Notes under the pieces: model-generated | Database searches by the model: none | What the model saw: the letters and a program-made list of their open reading frames with translations, nothing else | What the model was told of the DNA's origin: nothing | In this document: in pieces, positions 18,434 to 27,568 of the stretch | How the letters are laid out: each line of letters begins with the position of its first letter | Numbering within the stretch: position 1 is the stretch's first letter | Program-made: the position numbers and the translations under genes | Assembly (NCBI RefSeq): GCF_023074055.1 | Contig: NZ_JADPKR010000094.1 | Span: 124,001-188,000, forward strand | Direction of reading: 5' to 3' | Length of the DNA stretch: 64,000 nucleotides | Origin: Bradyrhizobium sp. 141 | Lineage (GTDB): Bacteria; Pseudomonadota; Alphaproteobacteria; Rhizobiales; Xanthobacteraceae

Positions 18434-19015
18434 ATGCCATCGCTGCCACCTACGAGGTTCACGCTCCGGAAAGCGCTATGCCGGTTTCATGGCAGCCGCC
18501 GCGGCTCCGCGGCGGTCGAATTCGCGCTGGTCGCTCCGATTTTCTTCGGGCTGCTGTTCGCCATCATCGAGACGGCGCTGGTGTTCTTCGCAGGCCAGGT
18601 GCTCGAGACCGTCACCCAGAATTCCGCGCGTGCCATTCTGACCGGCCAGGCGCAAGCGCAGGGCGGCTCGGTGGCAGCCTGTCAGACCACGCCCAACGTG
18701 GTCTCGGCGTGCGATCAGACCACGTTCAAGACCTATGTCTGCAGCCAGATCCCGGCGCTCTTCGATTGCAGCAAGCTTTACGTCGACGTGGTGAGTACCA
18801 GTTCCTTCACGGCGCTGAGCCTCACCAGTTACGGCGATTCCTGCAACTTCAACCCGGCCGGCGTGCAATACAATCCCGGCAGCTCCAGCCAGGTCGTCGT
18901 GGTGCGGATGTTCTATCAGTGGCCGCTCTTCGTCACCGGCCTCGGCTACAACATCGGTTGCAGCAGCAAACGACTGCTGGTGGCGACCGCAGCCTTCAAG
19001 AACGAACCTTTCTGA
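18434..19015 (+). CDS. TadE-like pseudopilin
   Basis: A 193-residue protein with a short cytoplasmic leader and the TadE hallmark RGSAAVEFALVAPIFFGLLFAIIE (residues about 23-46), resembling a prepilin cleavage and hydrophobic helix. The periplasmic part contains six to eight cysteines, probably disulfide-bonded. TadE-family pseudopilins are processed by TadV/CpaA and required for pilus biogenesis. The next gene starts 5 bases after the stop codon. GGGGAA upstream supports the ATG. Confidence 0.88.
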   Translation: MPSLPPTRFTLRKALCRFHGSRRGSAAVEFALVAPIFFGLLFAIIETALVFFAGQVLETVTQNSARAILTGQAQAQGGSVAACQTTPNVVSACDQTTFKTYVCSQIPALFDCSKLYVDVVSTSSFTALSLTSYGDSCNFNPAGVQYNPGSSSQVVVVRMFYQWPLFVTGLGYNIGCSSKRLLVATAAFKNEPF

Positions 19016-19020
19016 GGCAG

Positions 19021-19653
19021 ATGGATCTGAGCGGACCAATGCAGGCGATTGCGAATTTCTCGAGGAATGCGCGCTGCTCGGTGCCCGACTTCGTCGCCGA
19101 CAGCCGCGCGCTCGCGGCGACCGAATTCGCGGTCATCGTGCCGCTGATGCTGGTGATGTTCTTCGGTACCGTCGAATTCTCGTCGGCCGTCGCGATTGAT
19201 CGCAAAGTCACATTGATCGCACGGACACTGTCCGATCTGACGTCGCAGTCGACGACGCTGAGCGATTCCGACATGCAGAACGCGTTCACGGCAAGCATCT
19301 CGATCATCATGCCTTACGACGCTACGCTCGTGAAAGGCTCGATCTCCCAGATCTACATCGATGCCAACAGCATTGCCACGGTCCAGTGGAGCAAGGCCGG
19401 CACCATTGCGAGCGGCGCGACGCAAGCGACGCTGGCGACCTCGGCTCGGAAGGCCGGTGACAAGGTCACCAGCGAGCTTCCCTCGACGCTGTTGATTCCG
19501 TCGACCTACCTCATACTCAGCGAGGCGAGCTACACGTACAAACCTTCCGTGGGCTACGTGTTGAAGTCGAGCATACCGCTGAGCGATCTGTCCTACACGC
19601 GGCCGCGCCAGGTCACCTGCGTTCCCTACAACGGCGTGCCGTCCTCGTGCTGA
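19021..19653 (+). CDS. TadE/TadG-like pseudopilin
   Basis: A 210-residue protein with a hydrophilic leader of about 35 residues and then ALAATEFAVIVPLMLVMFFGTVEF, the TadE/TadG N-terminal motif. The remaining 150 residues are a Ser/Thr-rich periplasmic domain ending in two cysteines (CVPYNGVPSSC). It is too short to be a full TadG with a von Willebrand domain. Together with the preceding gene it supplies the minor pseudopilins of the Tad system. A start at the Met of residue 7 is also possible. Confidence 0.85.
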   Translation: MDLSGPMQAIANFSRNARCSVPDFVADSRALAATEFAVIVPLMLVMFFGTVEFSSAVAIDRKVTLIARTLSDLTSQSTTLSDSDMQNAFTASISIIMPYDATLVKGSISQIYIDANSIATVQWSKAGTIASGATQATLATSARKAGDKVTSELPSTLLIPSTYLILSEASYTYKPSVGYVLKSSIPLSDLSYTRPRQVTCVPYNGVPSSC

Positions 19654-19679
19654 CATCCACGAGCAGGCCCCCGGAATGA

Positions 19680-19712
19680 AAAAGGCCGTGCGTTGTGCAC
19701 GGCCTTCTTGTT
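19680..19712. terminator. Bidirectional Rho-independent terminator
   Basis: A 10-bp stem AAGGCCGTGC / GCACGGCCTT with a 5-base loop is flanked by an A-run on the left and CTTGTTT on the right. It lies between the converging tadE/G-like gene and cspA and can serve both. Confidence 0.85.
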
Positions 19713-19755
19713 TGCTTTGGCTGGCGTAAGCCGATCGGGCCAAGCGCCCGGCGGT

Positions 19756-19968
19756 TCAGCCTGCGTCGCGCAGGTTGTCCGCTGCCGACTTGCCGGAACG
19801 ACGGTCGGCTACGATCTCGTAGGAGATCTTCTGACCTTCACGCAGCGTGCCGAGGCCTGCACGCTCGACAGCGCTGATGTGAACGAACACGTCCTGGCCG
19901 CCATCGTCGGGCTGAATGAAGCCGAAGCCTTTGGTCGCGTTAAACCACTTCACGGTTCCCATGCTCAC
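19756..19968 (-). CDS. cspA: Cold shock protein, CspA family
   Basis: A 70-residue single cold-shock domain with RNP1 KGFGFI (about 13-18) and RNP2 DVFVHI (about 26-31), which bind single-stranded RNA and DNA. The length is normal. It reads on the minus strand, downstream of rhlE and infA but with a gap of about 265 bases, so it probably has its own promoter and leader. Its product is an RNA chaperone that melts structures in cold or stress. Which paralog it is cannot be told. Confidence 0.95.
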   Translation of the reverse strand: MSMGTVKWFNATKGFGFIQPDDGGQDVFVHISAVERAGLGTLREGQKISYEIVADRRSGKSAADNLRDAG

Positions 19969-20161
19969 GGGGGTAGTCCCTTCTCAGATACATAGTGTTG
20001 GAGCCCGCTCGCGCGGACCGGTTAGATCGAATTTTTGGAAGGGTCGTCAGCGTGTCTGAACCGGCTGTACCGGTGGATGCTAATGTCGTCCGGCCGAAAA
20101 TCGATAAATTCATTTTATCGGAATTGAGCCCTCAAAACAATCCGGCCATGCACGATTTTTT

Positions 20162-20188
20162 GATCCGCCGCGAGGTCCGCGGCGGATC
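20162..20188 (-). terminator. Strong hairpin downstream of infA
   Basis: A perfect 11-bp stem, GATCCGCCGCG / CGCGGCGGATC with a 5-base loop, lies about 47 bases after the infA stop codon. No U-tract follows it on the minus strand. It is probably a 3'-end or stability structure rather than a classical intrinsic terminator. Confidence 0.5.
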
Positions 20189-20234
20189 GACAGGCAGGCC
20201 GTAATCTTACGGCCGCACTCGCGCCAGCAACCTG

Positions 20235-20522
20235 CTAGCGACGGCGGAACTGGCCGCCGCGCTGGCCCGGACGAGGCGGTCCACCCACCCCGCTGGGACG
20301 TTCGTCCTTGTGGCGGAAAATCAGCCGGCCCTTCTCGAGGTCATAGGGCGACATTTCCACCGTCACGCGATCGCCCGCCAGCGTCTTGATGCGGTTCTTC
20401 TTCATCTTGCCGGCGGTATAGGCAACGATCTCGTGTCCGGCGTCGAGCTGCACGCGGTAGCGGGCGTCGGGGAGGATTTCGGTGACCAGTCCTTCGAACT
20501 GGATCAGCTCTTCCTTAGCCAT
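20235..20522 (-). CDS. infA: Translation initiation factor IF-1 with basic C-terminal tail
   Basis: A 95-residue protein. Residues 1-72 are a complete IF-1 OB-fold (MAKEELIQFEGLVTEILPDA, then VTVEMSPYDLEKGRLIFRHK), which binds the ribosomal A site during initiation. About 20 further residues rich in Pro, Gly and Arg (RPGQRGGQFRRR) exceed the usual 72-residue length. It starts 24 bases after the rhlE stop codon on the same strand, so the two form an operon. The tail resembles an RNA-binding extension. Confidence 0.94.
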   Translation of the reverse strand: MAKEELIQFEGLVTEILPDARYRVQLDAGHEIVAYTAGKMKKNRIKTLAGDRVTVEMSPYDLEKGRLIFRHKDERPSGVGGPPRPGQRGGQFRRR

Positions 20523-20546
20523 GTGGGTGTCTCCAGTCGTGGACTG

Positions 20547-22106
20547 TTAGTTCGAATGAGGATTGCGGTTCGGTCGGCCGTTGGGGCGACTCTCGCGACG
20601 CAAAAAGGCAACGCCTTGTATTCCATCAGGCTTGCCGGCGCTATGCGCGGAACGCTGTTCCGACCGATCGGCGGGTGAGGAGTTCATCTTACCACCGGAA
20701 CCGCGGCGGCGGCGAGACCCCTTGGAGGCCTTGTGGCCTTCACCGGGCCTGCCATCAACAGGTCTGCCCTCGCCATGACGTCCTTCGCCGGGCCGTCCGT
20801 CGCCCTGCCTGCCGGCGCTATGATGGCGTCCGTCGGCATGCCTGTCGTCGCCACGCCGTCCGTCGCCGTGCCGAGCGCCTTGGGGACGCTGGCCCGGGCG
20901 GCCCGACCGGCCCTGTCGCTGCTGAGCAGGGGGAGGGCCGGCGTCGCGGCGGCCGGCATCGGTGCGGAGGTCTTCGCGCGGCAGCGCCACCTTGATCAGC
21001 CGTTCGATGTCGCGGAGGTAGCTGAGTTCCTCGCCGCCTGCGACCAGCGAGATCGCGGTGCCTTCGGCGCCGGCGCGCGCGGTGCGGCCGATGCGATGGA
21101 CGTAGGTTTCCGGCACGTTGGGCAGGTCGAAATTGATGACGTGGCTGATGCCGTCGACGTCGATGCCGCGGGCGGCAATGTCGGTGGCGACCAGGGTGCG
21201 GATCTCGCCCGAGCGGAACTGGGCGAGCGTGCGCTCGCGATGGTTCTGCGACTTGTTGCCGTGGATGGCGCTGGCGGGGATGCCGGCCTTCTCGAGCGAC
21301 TTCACGACCTTGTCGGCGCCGTGCTTGGTGCGGGTGAAGACCAGTGCGCGGTTGACCGGCTCGTCCTTCAGAAGCTTGGTCAGGAAGGCGGGCTTGGCGG
21401 AGAAATCGACCTGGACGATGCGCTGGTTGATCCGCTCGGCGGTCGAGGAGACCGGGGTCACCGCGACGCGGGCGGGGTCACGCAGCATGGCGTCGGCGAG
21501 CTCGGCGATGTCCTTCGGCATGGTGGCCGAGAAGAACAGCGTCTGCCGCTTGATCGGGAGTTTCGCGACGATTTTGCGGATGTCGTTGATGAAGCCCATG
21601 TCGAGCATGCGGTCGGCTTCGTCGAGCACGAGGAACTCGACGCTTCCAAGTTTCAGGCCATTGCTCTGCACGAGGTCGAGCAGGCGGCCGGGGGTCGCGA
21701 CCAGCACGTCGACGCCCTGCATCAGTGCACGGACCTGGCGGCCCATCGGCACGCCGCCGATAGCGAGCGTCGAGGACAGGCGGATATGGCGCCCATAGGC
21801 GTTGAAGCTATCGAGGATCTGGCCTGACAGCTCGCGGGTGGGCGACAGCACCAACACCCGGCAGGTCTTGGGCTGCGGCTTGATGCGGTTCTCGAGCAGG
21901 CGGTGCAGGATCGGCAGCGCGAAGGACGCGGTCTTGCCGGTTCCGGTCTGGGCGATGCCGACGACGTCGCGCCCGGTCAGCGCGATCGGAACAGTCTGGG
22001 CCTGGATGGGGGTGGGAGTGACGTAGTTCTCTTCGGCGAGAGCACGCGCGATCGGTTCGGCGAGGCCGAAATCCTGAAACGAAGTCAAAAGATGGGTTCT
22101 TTCCAT
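20547..22106 (-). CDS. rhlE: DEAD-box RNA helicase, RhlE type
   Basis: A 519-residue ATP-dependent RNA helicase. The Q motif (about 30-36), Walker A AQTGTGKT (52-59), PTRELSGQI, TPGRLLD, VLDEADRM, SAT and HRIGRTAR motifs are all present in order. After about residue 375 a low-complexity tail rich in Gly, Arg, Asp and His follows, with repeats of the GRPGEGRHGEG type, ending in a basic patch (GSRRRRGSG). I chose the ATG at 22106. An upstream ATG at 22130 and an internal TTG giving LTSFQDFGL are alternatives. It is followed by infA. Confidence 0.94.
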   Translation of the reverse strand: MERTHLLTSFQDFGLAEPIARALAEENYVTPTPIQAQTVPIALTGRDVVGIAQTGTGKTASFALPILHRLLENRIKPQPKTCRVLVLSPTRELSGQILDSFNAYGRHIRLSSTLAIGGVPMGRQVRALMQGVDVLVATPGRLLDLVQSNGLKLGSVEFLVLDEADRMLDMGFINDIRKIVAKLPIKRQTLFFSATMPKDIAELADAMLRDPARVAVTPVSSTAERINQRIVQVDFSAKPAFLTKLLKDEPVNRALVFTRTKHGADKVVKSLEKAGIPASAIHGNKSQNHRERTLAQFRSGEIRTLVATDIAARGIDVDGISHVINFDLPNVPETYVHRIGRTARAGAEGTAISLVAGGEELSYLRDIERLIKVALPREDLRTDAGRRDAGPPPAQQRQGRSGRPGQRPQGARHGDGRRGDDRHADGRHHSAGRQGDGRPGEGRHGEGRPVDGRPGEGHKASKGSRRRRGSGGKMNSSPADRSEQRSAHSAGKPDGIQGVAFLRRESRPNGRPNRNPHSN

Positions 22107-22496
22107 GTCAAAAGCGGGCGCCCGGCGCATTCAGCGCGGCGCGCGCAAAAGGGTGTCGAGAAGACACCTGCGTGTTTAGGGTGTCGGATGGCTTGGGAGA
22201 TATGGGGCAAGCCAGAGGCCCGTAGGGGCTTAAGAACACGCGGCTCGCAACGACCTCTTGATTCGCAAGAGGTCTCGGCTGCTCATATGGAACATTCAGG
22301 GGGCGCTTTCAAGGCAGGCTCACTCGAAATGGCGATTGCGGTGCAGAAATAGTTATGCCGGAAATTTAGCCAGAGTGGGTAATTTGCTAAAAAAATAACC
22401 AGCCTGCCGCTTTGGCATACATTTGGATTGCTCAAGATTTGGGCTGTTTCTTGGTGGTGAAACTTTGATTTCTGGCAATTATTCTAGTGAAACCAA
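22107..22496 (-). promoter_or_regulatory. Long structured leader upstream of rhlE, shared with the urtA upstream region
   Basis: No gene is visible in these 390 bases. On the minus strand they form the region before rhlE and contain two clear hairpins: GGTGTC / GACACC (22152-22168) and a 9-bp GACCTCTTG / CAAGAGGTC (22252-22274). The half nearer urtA is AT-rich and should hold activator sites for the sigma-54 promoter. A long folded 5' leader is typical of cold-induced genes, but this is inference. Confidence 0.45.
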
Positions 22497-22519
22497 ATGG
22501 TTGGTGGGTGCTCAGTCCA

Positions 22520-22535
22520 TGGCACGGTTCTTGCG
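22520..22535 (+). promoter_or_regulatory. Sigma-54 (RpoN) promoter of the urt operon
   Basis: TGGCACGGTTCTTGCG fits the -24/-12 consensus TGGCACG-N4-TTGCW at every position except the last weak one, with correct GG-to-GC spacing. Transcription would start near 22546, about 65 bases before the urtA ATG. This implies NtrC-type activation under nitrogen limitation. I could not define a convincing NtrC palindrome upstream. Confidence 0.85.
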
Positions 22536-22610
22536 AATCCGTTAATCGCAGGCGGCCGTGGGGCCGTTTCGCAGCGTTTTTCACGTCTGCGTCAGGGAGA
22601 AGAGACACTC

Positions 22611-23939
22611 ATGCTTAGCAAATCCATTCACGATATAGCGGCGTCATTTAGCCGCCGCGGCGTTCTCGCTGCGACCGCCGGCCTGATGCTCGGCCTGGCT
22701 CCATTGACCGGCGCGAAAGCCGCCGACGACACCATCAAGGTCGGCGTGCTGCACTCCCTTTCCGGCACCATGGCCATCAGCGAAACCACGCTGAAGGATA
22801 CCATCCTCTTCCTGATCGACGAGCAGAACAAGAAGGGCGGCGTGAACGGCAAGAAGCTCGAGGCCGTCGTCGTCGATCCCGCCTCCAACTGGCCGCTGTT
22901 CGCCGAGAAGGCGCGCGAGCTGATCACCAAGGACAAGGTCTCGGTCGTATTCGGCTGCTGGACCTCGGTGTCGCGCAAGTCGGTGCTCCCGGTGTTCAAG
23001 GAGCTGAACAGCATCCTGTTCTATCCCGTGCAATACGAGGGAGAGGAAAGCGAGCGCAACGTGTTCTACACCGGTGCGGCGCCGAACCAGCAGGCGATCC
23101 CCGCCGTCGACTACCTGATGAAGGAAGAGAAGGTGAAGCGCTGGGTGCTCGCGGGCACCGACTACGTCTATCCGCGCACCACCAACAAGATCCTGGAAGC
23201 CTATCTGAAGTCCAAGGGTGTCGCCCAGGAAGACATCATGATCAACTACACGCCGTTCGGTCACTCCGACTGGCAGACGATCGTGGCTGACATCAAGAAG
23301 TTCGGTTCGGCCGGCAAGAAGACCGCGGTGGTCTCGACCATCAACGGCGACGCCAACGTTCCCTTCTACAAGGAGCTCGGCAATCAGGGCATCAAGGCGA
23401 AGGACATCCCGGTCGTCGCGTTCTCGGTGGGTGAGGAAGAGCTCGCCGGCATCGACACCAAGCCGCTGGTCGGCCATCTCGCCGCCTGGAACTACTTCGA
23501 GTCGATCAAGACCAAGGACGGATCGAACGAGAAGTTCATCAAGGACTGGCAGGCCTACACCAAGAATCCGAAGCGCGTGACCAACGATCCGATGGAAGCG
23601 CATGTGATCGGCTTCAACATGTGGGTCAAGGCGGTCGAGAAGGTGAAGTCGACCGATCCGGACAAGGTGATCGAAGCGCTTCCCGGCATCGAAGCACCCA
23701 ACCTGACCGGCGGCGTGTCGAAGATGCTGCCGAACCACCACATCACCAAGCCGGTGTTCATCGGCGAGATCAAGGGCAACGGCCAGTTCGACGTGGTCTG
23801 GAAGACCCCCGGCCTCGTCGCGGGCGATGCCTGGTCGAAGGAGCTCGACGGTTCCAAGGATCTGATCGGCGACTGGGTCGGCAAGAAGTGCGGCAACTTC
23901 AACACCAAGACCAACAAGTGCCTCGGTTCGGGCTCCTGA
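22611..23939 (+). CDS. urtA: Urea ABC transporter, substrate-binding protein UrtA
   Basis: A 442-residue periplasmic protein. A twin-arginine-type signal (SFSRRGVLAATAG, with cleavage near AKA-AD) precedes a branched-chain-amino-acid-type binding fold that begins TIKVGVLHSLSGTMAISE, a UrtA hallmark. SVVFGCWTSVSRKSVLPVF and LFYPVQYEGEE are also characteristic of urea-binding members. The ATG at 22611 follows GGGAGAAGAG. It heads urtABCDE behind a sigma-54 promoter and is separated from urtB by a strong hairpin. Confidence 0.96.
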   Translation: MLSKSIHDIAASFSRRGVLAATAGLMLGLAPLTGAKAADDTIKVGVLHSLSGTMAISETTLKDTILFLIDEQNKKGGVNGKKLEAVVVDPASNWPLFAEKARELITKDKVSVVFGCWTSVSRKSVLPVFKELNSILFYPVQYEGEESERNVFYTGAAPNQQAIPAVDYLMKEEKVKRWVLAGTDYVYPRTTNKILEAYLKSKGVAQEDIMINYTPFGHSDWQTIVADIKKFGSAGKKTAVVSTINGDANVPFYKELGNQGIKAKDIPVVAFSVGEEELAGIDTKPLVGHLAAWNYFESIKTKDGSNEKFIKDWQAYTKNPKRVTNDPMEAHVIGFNMWVKAVEKVKSTDPDKVIEALPGIEAPNLTGGVSKMLPNHHITKPVFIGEIKGNGQFDVVWKTPGLVAGDAWSKELDGSKDLIGDWVGKKCGNFNTKTNKCLGSGS

Positions 23940-23967
23940 TCCGGATCTGATACTCCATTGCACGATC

Positions 23968-23997
23968 GGAGAAGGCGGCGATCCCGCCGCCTTCTCC
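23968..23997 (+). terminator. Intra-operon hairpin between urtA and urtB
   Basis: A perfect 13-bp stem GGAGAAGGCGGCG / CGCCGCCTTCTCC with a 4-base loop begins 28 bases after the urtA stop codon and ends 26 bases before the urtB start. No long U-tract follows. It probably protects the urtA message end or lets only part of transcription continue, so that the binding protein exceeds the membrane parts. Confidence 0.75.
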
Positions 23998-24023
23998 ACT
24001 CATTTCCGCCGGGGTCATTCACA

Positions 24024-25631
24024 GTGCCAGCCTATTTGTCCGCGCGCCTCTGCTCGCTTGCGCTCTCGTTGCTGCTGATCGCGTTCGCGCTGCCGGCCTT
24101 CGCCGGTCCGTTCGAGGACGGGGTCGCCAAGTTCGCCAATGACGATTTTTCCGACACGGAAGAGGCTATCGGCGTGGTCGCGGGCAGCGGCAATGCGCTG
24201 GCTTTCCCCATCATCAGCGCGCTCCAGGACGGCCGCCTCATGGCCGACCCCGACAGCAAGAAGGTTTACGTCACCGGCACCGACGGTAAGTCGATCGATG
24301 CCGCGACCGGTCAGGCCGTGGCCAGCGTTCCCGACAGCGCGAGCGCGGTCCGCCTCAACAACCGCCTGCGCCGCAGCGTCGATGCCGCGCTCGGCGGCCT
24401 GACGCTCCAGTCGCCGGACGTCGGGACGCGGCTTCAGGCGGCGCAATCCGTCTTCAAGTCGCATGAGGAGACCGCCCTCGAGGCCGTCGACGCCGCGCTT
24501 GCCAAGGAAACCAACAGATCCGTCAAGACGGCGCTGGGCGAGGCCCGCGCGGCCATCCTGCTGTTCAAGGCTGATGCCTCAGAGGTCGAAAAGCTCGAGG
24601 CGGTCGCCACGCTCAAGGCCCGCGGCGACCAGGAGGCGATGGCGCTGCTCACCGGCATGGGCGACCAGCCGGCTTCGGTGACCAAGGCCGCCGCGAGCGC
24701 GATCGGCTCGATCCAGTCTTCGCTCGCCATCTGGTCCACGGTTCAGAATGCCTGGTACGGCCTCTCGCTCGGCTCGGTGTTGCTGCTCGCCGCGATCGGG
24801 CTCGCCATCACTTTCGGCGTGATGGGCGTGATCAACATGGCGCATGGCGAGATGGTGATGATCGGGGCCTACACCACTTTCGTGGTGCAGGAGGTGATCC
24901 GCACCCGCTATCCCGGCCTGTTCGACTATTCGCTGCTGATCGCGGTGCCGCTCGCCTTTGTCGTCGCCGGTGCGATCGGCGTATTGATCGAGCGCAGCAT
25001 CATCCGCTTCCTCTATGGCCGTCCGCTGGAGACGTTGCTTGCGACCTGGGGTCTGTCACTGGTGCTGCAGCAGGCGGTGCGCACCATGTTCGGCCCGACC
25101 AACCGCGAGGTCGGCAACCCCTCCTGGATGAGCGGCGCGTTCGAGCTCGGCCAGATCACCATCACCTACAACCGGCTCTGGATCCTCGTGTTCACGCTCG
25201 CATTGTTCGCGATCCTGCTGGCGATGCTGCGCTACACCGCGCTGGGCCTCGAGATGCGCGCGGTGACGCAGAACCGCCGCATGGCGGCCTCGATGGGCAT
25301 CGCCACCTCGCGCGTCGATGCGCTCACATTTGGACTCGGCTCGGGCATTGCCGGCATCGCCGGGGTGGCGCTGTCGCAGATCGACAATGTCAGCCCCAAT
25401 CTCGGCCAGAGCTACATCATCGACAGTTTCATGGTCGTGGTGTTCGGCGGGGTCGGCAATCTCTGGGGCACGCTGGTCGGTGCCTTCACGCTCGGCATCG
25501 CCAACAAATTCCTGGAGCCGGTTGCCGGCGCCGTGCTCGGCAAGATCGCCATTCTGGTTCTGATCATCCTGTTCATTCAAAAGCGGCCGCGCGGCCTGTT
25601 CGCGCTCAAGGGCCGTGCGGTGGAAGCATGA
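24024..25631 (+). CDS. urtB: Urea ABC transporter, permease UrtB
   Basis: A 535-residue permease. The GTG start gives a signal-like N-terminus (SLALSLLLIAFALPAFA) and then a periplasmic region of about 220 residues, Ala-rich and helical. From about residue 240 it is a LivH-like permease with eight or so membrane helices, including ITFGVMGVINMAHGEMVMIGAY and the EAA-like GSGIAGIAGVALSQ. The large N-terminal extension is normal for UrtB and distinguishes it from LivH. The stop codon overlaps urtC by 4 bases. Confidence 0.95.
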   Translation: MPAYLSARLCSLALSLLLIAFALPAFAGPFEDGVAKFANDDFSDTEEAIGVVAGSGNALAFPIISALQDGRLMADPDSKKVYVTGTDGKSIDAATGQAVASVPDSASAVRLNNRLRRSVDAALGGLTLQSPDVGTRLQAAQSVFKSHEETALEAVDAALAKETNRSVKTALGEARAAILLFKADASEVEKLEAVATLKARGDQEAMALLTGMGDQPASVTKAAASAIGSIQSSLAIWSTVQNAWYGLSLGSVLLLAAIGLAITFGVMGVINMAHGEMVMIGAYTTFVVQEVIRTRYPGLFDYSLLIAVPLAFVVAGAIGVLIERSIIRFLYGRPLETLLATWGLSLVLQQAVRTMFGPTNREVGNPSWMSGAFELGQITITYNRLWILVFTLALFAILLAMLRYTALGLEMRAVTQNRRMAASMGIATSRVDALTFGLGSGIAGIAGVALSQIDNVSPNLGQSYIIDSFMVVVFGGVGNLWGTLVGAFTLGIANKFLEPVAGAVLGKIAILVLIILFIQKRPRGLFALKGRAVEA

Positions 25632-26797
25632 CCCCTCACATGCTGACGCGATCGCTGGACCGCAGCGCGACGATCTTCCTTGCCGTCGTCGCGGCCTGCG
25701 GCATTCTCATCCCGCTCTCCAACCTGCTGCTGCCCGCAGGGGCGTTCCTGCAGGTGCCGACCTATCTCGTCGCGCTGTGGGGCAAATATGTCTGCTACGC
25801 CATCCTCGCGCTCGCGATCGATCTGATCTGGGGCTATTGCGGCATCCTCTCGCTCGGCCACGGCGCGTTCTTCGCGCTCGGCGGCTACGCCATGGGCATG
25901 TATCTGATGCGGCAGATCGGCAGCCGCGGCGTCTATGGCAATCCGGTCCTGCCCGACTTCATGGTGTTCCTGAACTATTCGAAGCTGCCCTGGTACTGGT
26001 ACGGCTTCGACATGTTCTGGTTCGCCGCGCTGATGGTGCTGGTCGTGCCCGGCCTGCTCGCGTTCTGCTTCGGCTGGCTCGCGTTCCGCTCCCGTGTCAC
26101 CGGCGTGTATCTCTCGATCATCACGCAGGCGATGACCTATGCGCTGCTGCTCGCCTTCTTCCGCAACGATTTCGGCTTCGGCGGCAACAACGGCCTGACC
26201 GACTTCAAGGACATCCTCGGTTTCAACGTCCAGGCTGAAGGTACCCGCGCGGCGCTGTTCGCGCTGAGCTGCCTGGCGCTGATCATCGGCTTCCTGATCT
26301 GCCGCGCCATCGTCTCGTCCAAGCTCGGCAAGGTCCTGATCGCGGTGCGGGACGCGGAATCGCGCACGCGCTTCCTCGGCTATCGCGTCGAATCCTACAA
26401 GCTGTTCGTGTTCACGGTGTCGGCCTGCATGGCTGGCGTCGCGGGCGCGCTCTACGTGCCGCAGGTCGGCATCATCAATCCATCCGAATTTGCGCCCGGC
26501 AATTCGATCGAGGCGGTGATCTGGGTTGCGGTCGGCGGCCGCGGTACGCTGGTCGGCGCTGCGCTCGGCGCCGTCGTCGTCAACTACGCCAAGACGTTCT
26601 TCACCTCCGGCATGCTGGCGCCGTACTGGCTGTTCATGCTGGGCGCGCTGTTCATCCTGGTGACGCTGCTGCTGCCGAAGGGCATCGTCGGCACTTTCAA
26701 CGCCTGGTGGGACCAGTCGAAGGAAAAGCGCAACGCCGCAAGCCTGGCGAGCGCCGCGGCCGAAGACGGCGTCACCGAACCCAAGATGGCGGAGTAG
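25628..26797 (+). CDS. urtC: Urea ABC transporter, permease UrtC
   Basis: A 389-residue LivM-like permease with about nine membrane helices. Conserved features include LIWGYCGILSLGHGAFFALGG near residue 75 and VESYKLFVFTVSACMAGVAGALYVPQ near residue 255. It pairs with UrtB to form the channel. The ATG overlaps the urtB stop codon, and urtD begins 6 bases after its own stop codon. Confidence 0.96.
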   Translation: MTPHMLTRSLDRSATIFLAVVAACGILIPLSNLLLPAGAFLQVPTYLVALWGKYVCYAILALAIDLIWGYCGILSLGHGAFFALGGYAMGMYLMRQIGSRGVYGNPVLPDFMVFLNYSKLPWYWYGFDMFWFAALMVLVVPGLLAFCFGWLAFRSRVTGVYLSIITQAMTYALLLAFFRNDFGFGGNNGLTDFKDILGFNVQAEGTRAALFALSCLALIIGFLICRAIVSSKLGKVLIAVRDAESRTRFLGYRVESYKLFVFTVSACMAGVAGALYVPQVGIINPSEFAPGNSIEAVIWVAVGGRGTLVGAALGAVVVNYAKTFFTSGMLAPYWLFMLGALFILVTLLLPKGIVGTFNAWWDQSKEKRNAASLASAAAEDGVTEPKMAE

Positions 26798-26803
26798 GCG
26801 CAC

Positions 26804-27565
<762 letters not shown>

Positions 27566-27568
27566 GCG

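Noticed and set aside
19995..20204. A 69-codon plus-strand frame between cspA and infA
   Set aside because: It has no ribosome site or recognisable motif and runs through the hairpin at 20162-20188.
22411..22434. A second sigma-54-like site (TTGGCATA...ATTGCT) upstream of urtA
   Set aside because: The GG-to-GC spacing is about four bases too long; the site at 22520 is exact.
22340..22519. NtrC binding palindrome upstream of urtA
   Set aside because: Half-site-like GGTGC strings occur, but no proper inverted pair at the required spacing could be shown.
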